Shown here: positions 24,001 to 24,227 of the stretch, piece by piece
Position numbering within the stretch: the stretch's first letter is position 1
Layout: each line of letters starts with the position of its first letter
Source of the DNA: Nocardia veterana NBRC 100344
Lineage (GTDB): Bacteria > Actinomycetota > Actinomycetes > Mycobacteriales > Mycobacteriaceae
Length of the DNA: 64,000 nucleotides
Direction: 5' to 3'
Assembly (NCBI RefSeq): GCF_000308855.1
Contig: NZ_BAGM01000117.1
Coordinates: 124,001 to 188,000 of the forward strand
Notes under the pieces: model-generated
Seen by the model: the letters and a program-made list of their open reading frames with translations, nothing else
The model's database searches: none
Told to the model about the DNA's origin: nothing
Made by a program: the position numbers and the translations under genes

Positions 24001-24208
24001 ACTGGCCGGGCATCCGGCGCAGCTGCCACCGGAGCTGGAACGAACCCTGCAGCTCCTGGAGAACCCCGCTCCGGACGCCAACTACCCGACCTTGGCGGAG
24101 ATCGCCGCGCAGATCGAGCGCGCCCAGCGACTCCAGCAGTTGCCGTCGGAACTGAACATGGCCGAGTTCTTCGACGGGGTGCATTGGCAGGGTCGCACCG
24201 CGCCCTGA
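2..24208 (+). CDS. Giant multidomain protein (HTH array, HATPase, PP2C, papain-like, APH kinases, MFS, APH/GNAT-like repeats), 5' end outside window
   Basis: One frame of at least 8,068 codons runs without a stop from base 2 to the TGA at 24206-24208. The GTG at 134 is not a credible start: the 44 upstream codons are open and form the first half of a LuxR-type HTH repeat (QYDRQVLELLVGG from 56), so the gene begins left of the window. Domain order by nucleotide: HTH array 56-2345, HATPase 2826-3165, helical region to 4375, PP2C 4379-5160, kinase-like 6480-7110, papain-like 7570-7990, APH kinase 8250-9220, two HTHs 9540-9960, MFS-like 10425-11650, papain-like 11670-12110, unknown 12510-13625, ART-like 13940-14800, five APH plus GNAT-like units 15260-24000. 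Low-complexity linkers separate domains. The mix of regulator, phosphatase, toxin-like and transferase domains is unlike any family I know. Function is not assigned; a polymorphic-toxin-like or signalling scaffold role is a guess. Confidence 0.9.
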   Translation, partial: VRRGVIEPPTPAANPIASQYDRQVLELLVGGRSVHAIAKALDSGVTTVKQTLATLRERTASRTNAQLVAKTCRYLDLTPSAVPAEIPRPTPDPHAYGIDMLVLAAAGLSTREISYRLQLPIRLVSNRIRSIARLLDIDVRRDEGDAPHAPVGDRTAADENTPRFAPDTLITLIRDRVGELGILDPRSLRVRLTDAEIRAIRRALHGSTAGSDSQPPHASPTDVDGSKKFLRLKLGSWSRIIDLRINSCTVDFRPVTIEQLEILRALADGQPVVAIAASMGMTTGTVRRRIAALAAKFGTRNDRAAVVGVAAVHGLIEVGNALRVNDLSPTEYRLLRLRSDNVSISECAVALGATQPQLLEILTRLRTRTGCRTTAELIVRAAPLLAAADLGPAESDPDRGELRRAATGLPRLLSTAAFWLLRTETPEQGLDHLRAAADLFEMLSADIPAIRPAAQLIRDLHDQLAVVPSGAEGAERMFALTFDRLFADPHTTSVIDRALMALRKLARMPAAAAADFETQSTAAGLIGRVRTTVLLAALGCSVPQIAHLLAVSTHTVHGYVARAGAELGATGLVGTALAAARRGLLPRYEYRIRPSAPVLLSDLDQQILQLSAQGRSMREIAAELNVSLDRVRGAHSRVARAFGTSGRIPALLAAADYGLVTLEPVARSSDESTATLSPRLAEVHELRRRGLSYADIAARLGISRDTVRDYVDRIEGALGARVTTAEPADVVEVVEVSEGEMQLLRIAADGSLIGSLGTALGVGPARVSRILAELSALVASATSVRVAGIRLDNLRLTPPQAQNLTALAEIVPGAGSELTADELRAARERLAELERRRPKGKSRRPRGTAATGKPAAAQVPASVGRAAPTDVADALGLPGSSRSEYTPGPTALPGHSDNPGIVFAADPRLDADARADNGGPAATGAPRAVLDLVLDPGTTDQVPAARAQLRAQLRDWRDGDVAGNAELLLTELATAALDNPRVQARITATVTGSAGTRRLRIEVSGTDLQARNSERAGESISGGWARGLFRALAHRSGVLAATAEAPAVAWFEIHEEVAGPNYSAANSMRRRAAARRPATADPALTGLIDAIYEGIGDPNRVGDGTIMDVVRNEARTGRPTRNRWHAGKAGDLINGLRKWLNATPGAAQSDIAIATRAIDELRAALAETGAPVAAEPWPARTHAAITEELRAADGPMRAHLARILAQLDKLKPGAAPVAPEHRARLEELARAVERWLQIAQTDLGDEPSAGQVPHTATARRDHLAEANDRYRAATEALAQQAAKVDAAPAYSSLWRRSQAPLEGVRLDTLAHTIEGLAAESARLEADPAQAAVLQRIRHAWTAAYELWNLARQPHAVAAAPARVEALISYADATRRWLAALVDRTDAAHRSAAEQRRAHVADDYREADRRVRELLRTLTDQLDEPVEPVLATPSESPPQTRAVDGEPWLDLPLPAPHKETDLGHAAGVTDIGRRPTNQDDFAIATAVINGEQVTLAAVCDGTSGEATRSDRAAAVGSAAACAVLEQEAAAVAAGRAWDPAAALAKAAQAAQDAVLRLIAEEFPGCDMPPVSTIVLTLVTPTQVFTECVGDSRAYWVPLDHGPAIQLTTDDSGLEKYIRDMGVSPERAARMPHASSLTRGLGVKYEWRQPEPTAHSTTGRGVVVLVSDGPIKKIGTPDAIADQIRNQLARTSGNLLAAARGFAEAAIDAGTRDNVTVVLIAGPSRAEHTEPASKAAASSPWSTPRPRPVRNRVDPRTLPWTNSHADIGRAAHRPARAGGTPHAKQSPAGETWIAKLPGNRFAPELVTAVDPDNPYGPNARSNPRPGPEPPIPGAGPGAAAPAAVSEATAPSAQPSVGWRQPARGAMPPSRSDIADALDIASRRADSDTAIGAVPGGVKPWIATRFGSGGTDDSGQSHSERPGPAPQHPADDPLSPPIRRALQKAQHRVAEVTAEALAPLRALGVKTGPLHLKTVDAIDPLIDHLEDWRMRRLEHTLRRLVADDVAAAVLDENELLVKAVDHYRKLRPLIVNAHRYLAEVRTALSVLAARDIIRAQGLQPAGEGVGVGTDRVVVIAPLSGPQEWLLRNDVRAWAAKAGVPIHYRHVSLAADGTVVDEPASPTNPGFADATGDHYYGDEVARFWMRDLIDERPFEVKLGEAVASGVESRKLLKGDEGDATMARSVHRIDFENGYIAVAKVVRNAEQAAAEDLAPTIYESVGADPVATCLATDVPGTEGWPDRDHTIFAEFVPGVGSSRRSPYVGHENWHDYVALPAAKRQRLGDLLTAVWDRYEGKNLVAEFNFLLRPFDFSNSFAFPGEPGDSAEHSARLDGDYHTVPLAVLEEYRRNIVERWQRFERRNKKSWHERVLQEMDAVVRKAPPPSPDASGPRPLDVLLERLYTELINKLPLSLPDDLPSVVNRMSVVVRLRRMAAEMSGEVAGADIAALNHVIKLYRAESIRGVSTDDLTEAGHFENASGVMLGEVYLDFLHERLSDLMQGVPYPALTTRSEAEWQAWFDREIAATTRPRVLQDCINQVVEGLRALGHTAASLRPGENQWQHLQRAIEAQLVATEFDSAADEPLAYVLEAVENKTGGVDTAVVLVDHGAGDSMHTYLVTNVDGTAVIFDTDTGGADPQQVPRVRTREKWTQAHRSADKAYVAYLKNDNGSFAPVFAFDDELTTPRSGAVTGPPRGAEEAPKAGSAVEHNALSLPTEEQIYVLANEELLTEFPTLRHVLTASEYRALGSDRGVEMPREVAHALHDVAVRYGQQLEGTYKTVHLFGHYAILTEKDSSAIKLDFSVWPEIEMHAVFTRVAEGMAVPAQVLLPRVLHVERDTQGKVLWAIQERVEGGPVKNFADQDVGPAIKAYRQILRAVPVMRDRDLEVAGQAPPGVLLIPDDYPESGDTEGFYRMLMDHTEKVYQHYNNSEDPAMEPYRAMFRELHFPRSITEGLERFIDYLHPRRFYALHADLTTGNVWRTPRGVVVGDPLGLYGPEIYEIAVSIYRSPGNTSARDVPISPEIAAFFAFLDVARVLNDTLNLMQEAMSAEPDLKKLYNAARYINTALGAANFAWGVDTAFPVSPDQIARSALRQRVLRDVRAVVGDERLANTITAEAFTRMDSGPGAVIAYALDLAATHFSETSDAEGGPGTPPTAEAGNRAIARARGLPVSVTDSETTRTTAARVNPEHRQELLELLAAGADKHAVVDELNLSSDEIRALRDAVAQEWGIRPEEPLLVAEAFRRGHLRPERVDTDAVDRLRPPQRLAFLHRSRGKSIAEVAAAMGISTATAQQYLNEGRRALGAKTASEAMARLVLGLDARADRILAADRRSAKQRTSAAPSADVAVGHDTDGPTAQRRGGGGRTTPLPWQESYDLGTEVDPTTGSPHRHTAAHISRDAPMEILAFNRDPRTGKPWHAGIFGKKWARPDASAHGDNEQAPAATAGSGDVSPIPRNFLGLRRRTHADIGDSADPNRNSVWRLLTDSPLYRLAVANDLATGIGDQLTTIATGLIVTAEAGPGWAGAITFANYFPHIVFQPVAGALAGSHHPRKILPLVGTLGFGASALATAFLIEGTPYMPEVLLATSVVKAGASAVYTHSSNQMKLHLAGQERITAHSKLTQYLSAVPQLAGQMLGTGLVSLGRPIASALDSAAFAWNTLTARKFRDLPIPMRTDTSWRGLRRGIADSVQLVRNDPILVRNIETVTAANFFYSVQALGTATTIVESDLNWWQGGALSAAFPIGFQLGTKIGSAALKYVDGSAPRPSRRIHLPTTVDGWHTTRIVGVAAAGLVQATYTGPGGLFLGILTNMAAVGAAGVNYIQYANSTIPAEMRSGASAIIQTPSRAGSAVGGIVGGLTLGAIGLQNTNTILAGTFLGYAATSLALYGRRRKQRTREELLDDCLDRTSRIIHALGRDAAGPPRGKDRTHKTLSRRIKARLVETSLHTDTADPLEPIIEEVKNKDITGTDTAVVLIDNGAEMHCYTITNTGPGRALIFDTNVKHSVRLAGEPDREPLRIPRVLDADDFTQSFPTITRAHVARFYTAEQTGELHDAQERMPREDRGEPPRKGAITGEARDGATEPARPAGSRGRNAVGNATADDSETVHAGRGAMPASVDLAASLDTDPRRVETDPSIARLPGGSNPWTVNRFDPRSHDDLRPGRSTPAAATSSPPNNLQVGLDLHHGVLTPGEPDPYQLAAELCGLDSSFAYVRDLLRIAAGQSHGPGWLRSPDYWKWHLEKLAERGPRLTVLAALSAAALEAEKALGLPNTSNRPLLIVQDRPRTPGEVRKNYKLGTLRGDEPERPSGPDTAAHASIIGRLLRAFSGDELPQYAYYELVDPRPVLQVDLDLTRKFLSPGEFRHFNTIPRNGVFGLNFPGCRMLDRQLPAYFRARYAGDSLLPKIACPAVYDRYLNHWVEPYLLRCAEELRDGFADKVSPEDRIAHWFTSVVADLMAAPPDAAADILDRALRAHRGQHSGSGSEQGLLEQFVATIDELLAGDYDFGRYLRRRNDPEIAGYVRTVRETLLQRHSAAEVARVPFLANIIEAAPTDAPGTSSAVGRRTGAGGPPPGPATRFAPEFGPEILDRPAGAAGRAATGHVPAEPMWAMGFHHDPAGGGWRSSKVPVQQRNTQQANNSAATEPSDGAEGTTTVPKFPGRPSEDAIALFERILDARKAGDPREAQLRAEAAQLIPDQAARAYAERYVENARRTAALAAEVGMAAEQLDTVMSQELEQAFDGEIVHRTKSATLLNILRSGRFKTLFELAGRGVLAQLPLADRQILEQSLFGYGPDLPVELRPVHSRIRRAWRRWRDEADSPLLQEYGDVDIVLKSTVRERTTGCLGSPTQTHVIPSAITDPRPESFAAAPTANSEYGYVGLTGVGRNYDGDDFHRKALVQAQTHGGVTVSDIAYVVFHGERPSRELQEALAAAGIPWISSIDNPGPTPASLAAESRSATTESARPGKETPWRTRPRAATASAPGIPLSPEEALDLPRKKFRRRAPDPNAYHHRPDDGMPWDPVMTREPAAQSPWSRPNTGATDAAAAVSPPDRAEALDLPAPKRSGAETRTTPGDRYEPGVEYHHPPDGGSWESEPLTAAQARELRDRTAGRLPDREDARYQVWVLPDPRPGRAGASVSVRVARTEADGAASPPVAVGAALHTVSGTEGSAADQPVDGIRLPRELYRDDTMLIREHASGKGLSVADFIGPNMTFRADLADELFDRLVPPQAAGSDTTLTSWERRIHHSLRVAEARIAALGVGSELLPISTLTETFRPFNRTEDPAISLHAPAVLADLLANEGGAPVWVGSDFTEAGPPSWAYATFLTRNPWPPEVHAQVREWCLRRLQDHHDAPGTTTMAGFFNHVAIDTRLTLLRRAFQLPQEIVRNTTQRSAALAELGRYLTISSGETDHVGSFETGSRRLLDQLCALAARGWARPEHRAEVVPRLGEPLPPRLGRPIRELLENDDDPEALLAAIQPLQQTTGTHRLNVLRAYNLPLRWNPPRGRAEDVVASIGLRATVMIGCAEFGDVRDIAFELEADGTVTAYIAPVTAAQFIPEYRTARGGAGRGSFIDMMRHLARTAGADRLALKDDPACHGLYDRECLLDAGFTPMAHDGSWLSEPCRTPVPLDEGGTPALSQRLTRDQVLQLMGRVSVTHPDEYENQCGVWYLPLNPAQDPNGPMVAVRVYLPEAQQLGFDLDELAVSAPDASDMFHAAGVRGPRLLYDSQSGSTAPGYPTRVSMHEYVPGEPVTPEEGWQRTTSDAEHELDRLHSMPVADSYLTQHYWDRVQQDRVRRLERADTDRRLDALTGGVPLFATWLPLPEEASAGAMGFTHGNPIRRKMRRGADGRIGFTDAKSAQYAPIAWDWARYYLINDWADDAEREQVYRYILEKLESQYEAEYPGTVDDFKRYVQLEARKSLAGDAYRLPKKIAAGIVSVDDVVDDFHRNVELVSLGGVRRTAGWKPLTREQVRELLLEWSRRELQSHMPGAPAAVSPPVQEAPNTQAVEGWVRRLFATALPEPGVRAEPEEARTALAAVQRWDGSLRLEPARARLEYPGYGDIHARLYIDAVVMEGTRAYDDVVIRFELDRSGRITAVCEGADTSIVIDSLVLKFVRDAGADRLCLRVTDGTGAARAGFDWDSDHLDEIRPALRAAVERVVADLTYRGAPIPDHVTEAQRLLREGGVPNPRQLLDLGLDPAAVAPHWWGFLDLHTVADAGDAVWTPTGTLPVEPPVNPPPLGPSLMEVIESEGVGVLPAEDVARITLRASLRAADYHGANNWAWSDRDGSGSPVILRRAMDTSSDKDLTRNPRRTGTDGRWFRPLDFDAFDAVDLAATAVEVPKVLHRQGRDRIEQRIGGRTPAPESMDRESMERLLDQMFTAKRALLNIRVPEHLRVRSVTEHLYLYLDKQREKYRNRADWLDSLCAVAPHEAWSPDTDDEVWQPSLNHNDMTLSNIRIDRDGNMTLIDWDNAAITHPLWDYVTILWTMWPAELVDAVEAKIRAEVRDLFGARGEVELDRLLTMACLDSLYGDSKYFVEQIAEDPSKADTLIQRFDSDYRRLCRLRGWEPADSTVVRGLILSDVNARRRAAGLEPLPRPDRPVGGAATAASSPALPSAAEPGDAALLGIADDLVDRTYGTHRYQLRLTAAKLTGTGADRCLTVAATIVAGDGNRHESGRRRLDEAGDMRFHIRPSTDGRCIVTFDHLVIDQNFTGHGFTKDFIPRLRAAVGTGGRVVMPVHGRVGLHVAARHGLRLDPDPAHLAESRRNTAQVLTAHGCPVVADPMLDRFDRPAEAHPALAELADYFEDLPRHWPTDHRWWGVLDGGLATDTAAEPEQRPATPRVAPRRPEAADPILTESVIDLLATMVKSRSSFTGNYRGVWVVTMPNEEKVVVRVATQTANPDFDPRIGLVVGEQAAERLFRSAGVRVQKLYHDGLHDPHPERYLYYEFIDGTNPSPDEPWQPLAEKLFDALDHAHALHPQDWNDPELVATMPADRVEWERRLVREIERIPLEYDDTAEPQHRFRFHRELRMPGLREIFDIRPQSADDVQLGTLHGDPTLGNILRRRDGEFALIDLEFVQPGPPVWDYVAFASRGSWSNPEVRAAVENWCRRRILRKYGRAAAADFDRYLLLEAWKSVAGDSNRLTKRVAENPAFAEEAARILHRNMSRVLAQVGREPQSVPELRDLLLKWSRQLVNLPDELRSDSTADTAAPYPTEAARLPRLDLRTLLRAGGEDLRAAEDRLREALPTVRCADGPPRLEPARAWFEPIDADAAGDLVSRIVIRTELMAGPYEYGTVHVRFDLDRSGRITAHPEPAPGSDELAREYGGPYLLGVCEDLARRLGADALEVRVSHDEGPRAAANGFGWSTDPAKRAETARAIRASTNNMRGGDDSAAALGDPVPPLPDTPQDAVRQAGPLVLHTEWWAGKDLTDPALPATPIELRPRIRPRRLDPLPDITEAVQTGRMNLEHAAQIAVTTAMLRADGIGHHISYWCVRGPDGEQYKVRQVTAKPGGKDLGANPTHPKLLDRERELHRIPLDDEDYAEELAHRAGVLIPETVAQWGDRSIRRMGEGEVPTVDDANWEHLLRGVLAQLRRLQSLELPAELQVRTLAEHEHLYRSMQRIKYEQRHPLLDLMRIPMPNEISVPGDTTWEAGLSHGNVTTRNLWARPDGEVLLDNWNLASVRHKLWDYVTIFWSPWPPGRVDQVRELVEAEIRELYGESGVREFRRLRAIACLDSLYSDSNDFVAKIRRDRRAAATLAHRFYSDYRTLWEYAEDTGTWSSRGARPLSYEQVYDLLMHAADPTHRPAHLPELDFDTRTATARAQQAGGSPVPDLSAVPTFSELFAAPPPEHALLSRLSGLQQRYGDLEFVLNRVEYLRSDGVPTGVRIRGVMTVPGRDRPVEAGDIDLSIGLDDSGRLTARFGRLWVEPWLGPIGAGRHLVPALRDYLRRSGVEAVTFPVRGRRGAAAAIHHGLDWNGANDPELLATHMWALASRIRVGIALAGHPAQLPPELERTLQLLENPAPDANYPTLAEIAAQIERAQRLQQLPSELNMAEFFDGVHWQGRTAP
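56..2345 (+). other. Array of eight LuxR/GerE-like helix-turn-helix repeats (domain region of giant protein)
   Basis: Eight segments follow the GerE pattern (short helix, glycine turn, EIAxxLxxSxxTV-like recognition helix, scissor helix, then an RxxAVxxA-like tail). Approximate positions: 56-235, 280-415, 746-950, 970-1150, 1600-1755, 1790-1980, 2020-2160 and a weak one at 2206-2345. The best preserved are the third (IAASMGMTTGTVRRRI), sixth (EIAAELNVSLDRVR) and seventh (IAARLGISRDTVRDYV). GerE domains normally occur once, at the C-terminus of a DNA-binding regulator. A tandem array at the N-terminus of a huge protein could bind repeated DNA sites or may serve as a protein-interaction scaffold. 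The repeats have diverged strongly, so this is old duplication. Confidence 0.75.
2826..3165 (+). other. RsbW-like HATPase domain (domain region of giant protein)
   Basis: About 113 residues resemble the GHKL-type ATPase of anti-sigma factors: an N-box-like helix ELLLTELATAALDNP, a beta segment TRRLRIEVSG, and a late glycine motif GGWARGLFRALAHRSGV that matches the GGxGLxLVxxLAxxWG pattern. The usual G1 DxGxG box is not clear (the segment reads SGTDLQARNSERAGES), so ATP binding is uncertain. The neighbouring PP2C domain repeats a pairing common in actinobacterial partner-switching regulation, where a kinase-like and a PP2C domain act on anti-anti-sigma factors; whether that applies here is inference. 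Confidence 0.55.
3250..4375 (+). other. Helical region beginning with a polymorphic-toxin-associated motif (domain region of giant protein)
   Basis: At about 3290-3500 the protein reads VGDGTIMDVVRNEARTG, then PTRNRWHAGKAGDLINGLRKWL and a DIAIATRAIDELRAAL helix (given here in pieces). From memory, a GDGTxxxxVRxExxTGxPTxxxxHxxKAxxxxxxLxxWL pattern recurs near the C-termini of Rhs- and CdiA-type polymorphic toxins. What follows to 4375 is strongly helical, rich in Ala, Glu and Arg with heptad-like spacing (EHRARLEELARAVERWL, AEQRRAHVADDYREADRRV), suggesting coiled-coil or helical-bundle spacers. No catalytic motif is seen. The toxin link rests on recalled motif similarity only. Confidence 0.4.
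4379..5160 (+). other. PP2C-type Ser/Thr phosphatase domain (domain region of giant protein)
   Basis: About 260 residues carry the full PP2C/PPM motif set: TDIGRRPTNQDDF (first metal Asp, about 4430), AAVCDGTSGEA (Asp near 4495), VGDSRAYWV (near 4760), LVSDGPIKKIG (Asp near 4997) and GTRDNVTVVLI (Asp near 5132). All Asp residues expected to bind the two catalytic metal ions are present, so an active phosphatase is plausible. The segment between GDSR and SDG is of normal length. In bacteria these domains dephosphorylate Ser/Thr on regulators or oppose protein kinases; the APH-like and kinase-like domains of the same polypeptide are possible partners, which is inference. Confidence 0.85.
5160..5770 (+). 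other. Low-complexity Pro/Gly/Ala/Arg linker with recurring motifs (region of giant protein)
   Basis: Roughly 200 residues of disordered-looking sequence lie between the PP2C domain and the next helical region. It contains the motif GAMPPSRSDIADALDI (about 5585), followed after a spacer by GAVPGGVKPWIATRF (about 5668). A closely similar pair occurs at 12315-12440 (GAMPASVDLAASLD, then ARLPGGSNPWTVNRF). Other linkers of the protein share HADIG, ALDLP and YHHxPDxGxxW elements. The repetition shows that linkers were duplicated with domains or have a shared role, such as a recognition or processing site; the latter is speculation. Confidence 0.6.
6480..7110 (+). other. Kinase-like region resembling PI3/4-kinases (domain region of giant protein)
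   Basis: The segment starts with ESRKLLKGDEGDATM (possible nucleotide loop), has a beta-strand lysine in YIAVAKVVRN (Lys codon 6582-6584), a hinge-like FAEFVPGV, then DRYEGKN (Asp 6860, Asn 6878) followed by FDFSNSFAFPGEP (Asp 6917). In phosphatidylinositol 3/4-kinases and their bacterial relatives the catalytic region reads DRxxxN followed by a metal-binding D in a xIDxxxxFP segment, so the order and spacing fit. The histidine of the usual DRH motif is replaced by Tyr. A divergent HipA-like or wholly different fold is possible. Confidence 0.4.
7570..7990 (+). other. Papain-like (Tox-PL-type) domain, first copy (domain region of giant protein)
   Basis: The segment opens with LQDCINQVVEGL (Cys codon 7589-7591), then VDTAVVLVDHG, SMHTYLVTNVDG (His 7826-7828) and AVIFDTDTGG (Asp 7871-7873). 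A Cys at the start of a helix, a His on a beta strand and a downstream Asp match the triad of papain-fold toxin domains of the Tox-PL type (proposed peptidases or glutamine deamidases in polymorphic toxins). A second copy at 11670-12110 keeps identical Cys-to-His spacing of 79 residues, which supports a real shared domain. Substrate is unknown; it could also process this polypeptide. Confidence 0.6.
8250..9220 (+). other. APH-fold kinase domain with intact catalytic motifs (domain region of giant protein)
   Basis: This domain has a divergent N-lobe (AILTEKDSSAIKLDF, Lys near 8380), a hinge (WAIQERVEGG), the catalytic loop HADLTTGNV (His codon 8894) and a metal-binding VVGDPLG (Asp 8951), as in aminoglycoside-phosphotransferase-fold kinases (HxDxxxxN, then a downstream Asp). 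It is distinct from the five APH-like units near the C-terminus. Its codon use is visibly more AT-rich than the flanks (ATA, CTA and GTA codons around 8960-9005), which suggests a different origin. Substrate is unknown; an antibiotic-resistance role is not supported by context. Confidence 0.65.
9540..9960 (+). other. Two further LuxR-like HTH repeats (domain region of giant protein)
   Basis: Two HTH-like segments follow the first APH domain. The first (about 9540-9730) reads HRQELLELLAAGADKHAV, then DELNLSSDEIRALRDAV. The second (about 9745-9955) is clearer: PPQRLAFLHRSRGKSIAEV, then AAAMGISTATAQQYLNEG and a GAKTASEAMARLVLGL tail. They match the spacing of the N-terminal repeats, so HTH units occur at two separate sites within the protein, which points to module shuffling. 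Confidence 0.6.
10425..11650 (+). other. Embedded MFS-like transporter domain (domain region of giant protein)
   Basis: About 405 residues look like a major-facilitator domain of the MFS_3/exporter type. It starts with YRLAVANDLATGIGDQLTT, has a loop HHPRKIL at the place of the DRxxRR motif between helices 2 and 3, and several hydrophobic segments, for example ILPLVGTLGFGASALATAFL, FYSVQALGTATTI, IVGVAAAGLVQATY, GLFLGILTNMAAVGAAG and AVGGIVGGLTLGAIGL. The helices are only moderately hydrophobic and the motif is eroded, so transport activity is doubtful; a role as a membrane anchor is possible. It ends in RRRKQRTREE, directly before the second papain-like domain. Confidence 0.6.
11670..12110 (+). 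other. Papain-like (Tox-PL-type) domain, second copy (domain region of giant protein)
   Basis: This is a diverged copy of the domain at 7570-7990. ELLDDCLDRTSRI (Cys codon 11690) is followed by GTDTAVVLIDNG, EMHCYTITNTG (His 11927) and ALIFDTNVK (Asp 11975). Cys-to-His is 79 residues, exactly as in the first copy, and His-to-Asp is 16 against 15. Shared framework: LExxxExxxNK, then TDTAVVLxDxG and xHxYxxTN. Keeping the triad and spacing while most of the sequence differs suggests both copies were under selection as enzymes. It sits between the MFS-like domain and a linker. Confidence 0.6.
12510..13625 (+). other. Unrecognised soluble domain of about 370 residues (domain region of giant protein)
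   Basis: This globular-looking segment is bounded by low-complexity linkers. It contains GLDLHHGVLTPGE, a Trp-rich stretch DYWKWHLEKL, a beta-rich core YAYYELVDPRPVLQVDLDL, GVFGLNFPGCRMLDRQLP and a helical end. The three Cys (AAELCGL, NFPGCRM, KIACPAVY) are scattered, with no obvious metal site. I do not recognise the family and see no catalytic signature. Its position before an ART-like domain suggests a possible effector or adaptor domain, but this is only context. Confidence 0.4.
13940..14800 (+). other. Degenerate ADP-ribosyltransferase-like domain (domain region of giant protein)
   Basis: A helical lead-in (LRAEAAQLIPDQAARAYAE) is followed by GEIVHRTKSATLLNIL, then RPVHSRIRRAWRRW, YGDVDIVLKSTVRERTT (about 14455-14505), YGYVGLTGVG and LVQAQTHGGVTVSDIAYVVF (about 14669-14728). 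From memory, ART-related toxin domains and the DUF3626 group show an Arg-containing strand, a YGdvxLxLxxxVRxRTT segment and a late ExQxHGxxxxxDI motif. Here the last motif has Gln (codon 14675) where the catalytic Glu would be expected, so if homologous the domain is probably inactive or altered. The assignment is tentative. Confidence 0.35.
14925..15255 (+). repeat. Duplicated linker element (ALDLP ... YHHxPDxGxxW) in giant protein
   Basis: Two copies of a linker unit lie in tandem. Copy one has EALDLPRKK (from 14948) and YHHRPDDGMPW (from 15005). Copy two has EALDLPAPK (from about 15143) and YHHPPDGGSW (from 15224). Related pieces occur at 10100-10270 (SYDLG, PRTGKPW) and 13800-13850 (GFHHDPAGGGW). 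The surrounding sequence is Pro/Arg/Ala-rich and probably disordered. The repeated aromatic-acidic-glycine pattern may be a binding or processing element, or simply duplicated filler. Confidence 0.6.
15260..16860 (+). other. APH/GNAT-like unit 1: pseudokinase plus alpha/beta domain (region of giant protein)
   Basis: The APH-like part (to about 16200) aligns with unit 4. Unit 4 reads LHGDPTLGNIL and later LIDLEF..GPPVWDY; this unit reads LHAPAVLADLL (His 15842) and VGSDF..GPPSWAY (Asp 15908). The catalytic Asp and Asn of HxDxxxxN are lost while the later Asp remains, so phosphotransfer is unlikely. The second part (16430-16860) has DIAFELEADGTVTAYI, RGSFIDMMRHLARTAGADRL and LYDRECLLDAGFTPM, a beta-strand plus helix pattern like a GNAT C-terminal half. 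Each later unit repeats this layout. Confidence 0.6.
16870..18640 (+). other. APH/GNAT-like unit 2: pseudokinase plus alpha/beta domain (region of giant protein)
   Basis: The APH-like part starts LTRDQVLQLMGRVSV, has an N-lobe MVAVRVYLPEA and an E-rich hinge MHEYVPGEP. The catalytic loop is THGNPIRRKM (His 17483), with Asn for Asp and Lys for the metal-binding Asn; the later Asp survives in GFTDAKSAQ (17543). It is therefore probably inactive. The C-lobe (IAWDWARYYLINDWADD, then EARKSLAGDAYRL) matches unit 4 well. The second part (about 18090-18640) shows VVIRFELDRSGRITAV, VLKFVRDAGADRLCLRV and a closing PHWWGFLDL that recurs after later units. Confidence 0.6.
18700..20480 (+). other. APH/GNAT-like unit 3: APH kinase with intact motifs plus alpha/beta domain (region of giant protein)
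   Basis: The APH part carries VILRRAMD (N-lobe), LNHNDMTLSNIRI (His 19328; the catalytic Asp and Asn are both present) and MTLIDWDNAAITHPLWDYV (metal Asp 19388), followed by CLDSLYGDSKYF. All phosphotransferase-type catalytic residues are in place. The second part (about 19880-20480) has LVIDQNFTGHGFTKDFIPRL, GGRVVMPVHGRVGLHVAARH and a closing HRWWGVLDG. In this copy the helix following GHGF resembles the acetyl-CoA-binding turn of GNAT enzymes (Q/RxxGxG/A) only loosely. Confidence 0.65.
20545..22290 (+). other. APH/GNAT-like unit 4: APH kinase with intact motifs plus alpha/beta domain (region of giant protein)
   Basis: This is the most canonical APH domain of the protein. KVVVRVATQT forms the N-lobe strand, YLYYEFIDGTNP the hinge, TLHGDPTLGNILRR the catalytic loop (His 21152) and FALIDLEFVQPGPPVWDYV the metal-binding segment (Asp 21212). 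The C-lobe continues LLLEAWKSVAGDSNRLTK, closely matching unit 2. The second part (21660-22290) reads VHVRFDLDRSGRITAH, LLGVCEDLARRLGADALEV and ends HTEWWAG. Kinases of this fold phosphorylate small molecules or sugars; no substrate is indicated. Confidence 0.7.
22370..24205 (+). other. APH/GNAT-like unit 5: APH domain with Asp-to-Asn change, plus alpha/beta domain and C-terminus (region of giant protein)
   Basis: The APH part parallels unit 3 (VRTLAEHEHLYRSMQRIKYE, CLDSLYSDSNDF). Its catalytic loop is LSHGNVTTRNLWARP (His 22964): the catalytic Asp is Asn, the metal Asn is kept, and the later Asp remains in VLLDNWNLASVRHKLWDYV (23021). Activity is doubtful. The last alpha/beta part (about 23510-24000) has IDLSIGLDDSGRLTARF, GAGRHLVPALRDYLRRSG and VRGRRGAAAAIHHGLDW, matching units 3 and 4. 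The protein ends about 65 residues later in a short helical tail. Confidence 0.6.
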
Positions 24209-24227
24209 CGTCCGTACCATGGACTTC

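Noticed and set aside
15260..24205. Aminoglycoside resistance genes
   Set aside because: The APH-like units are parts of one giant protein, three lack catalytic residues, and the fold covers many substrates; no resistance context.
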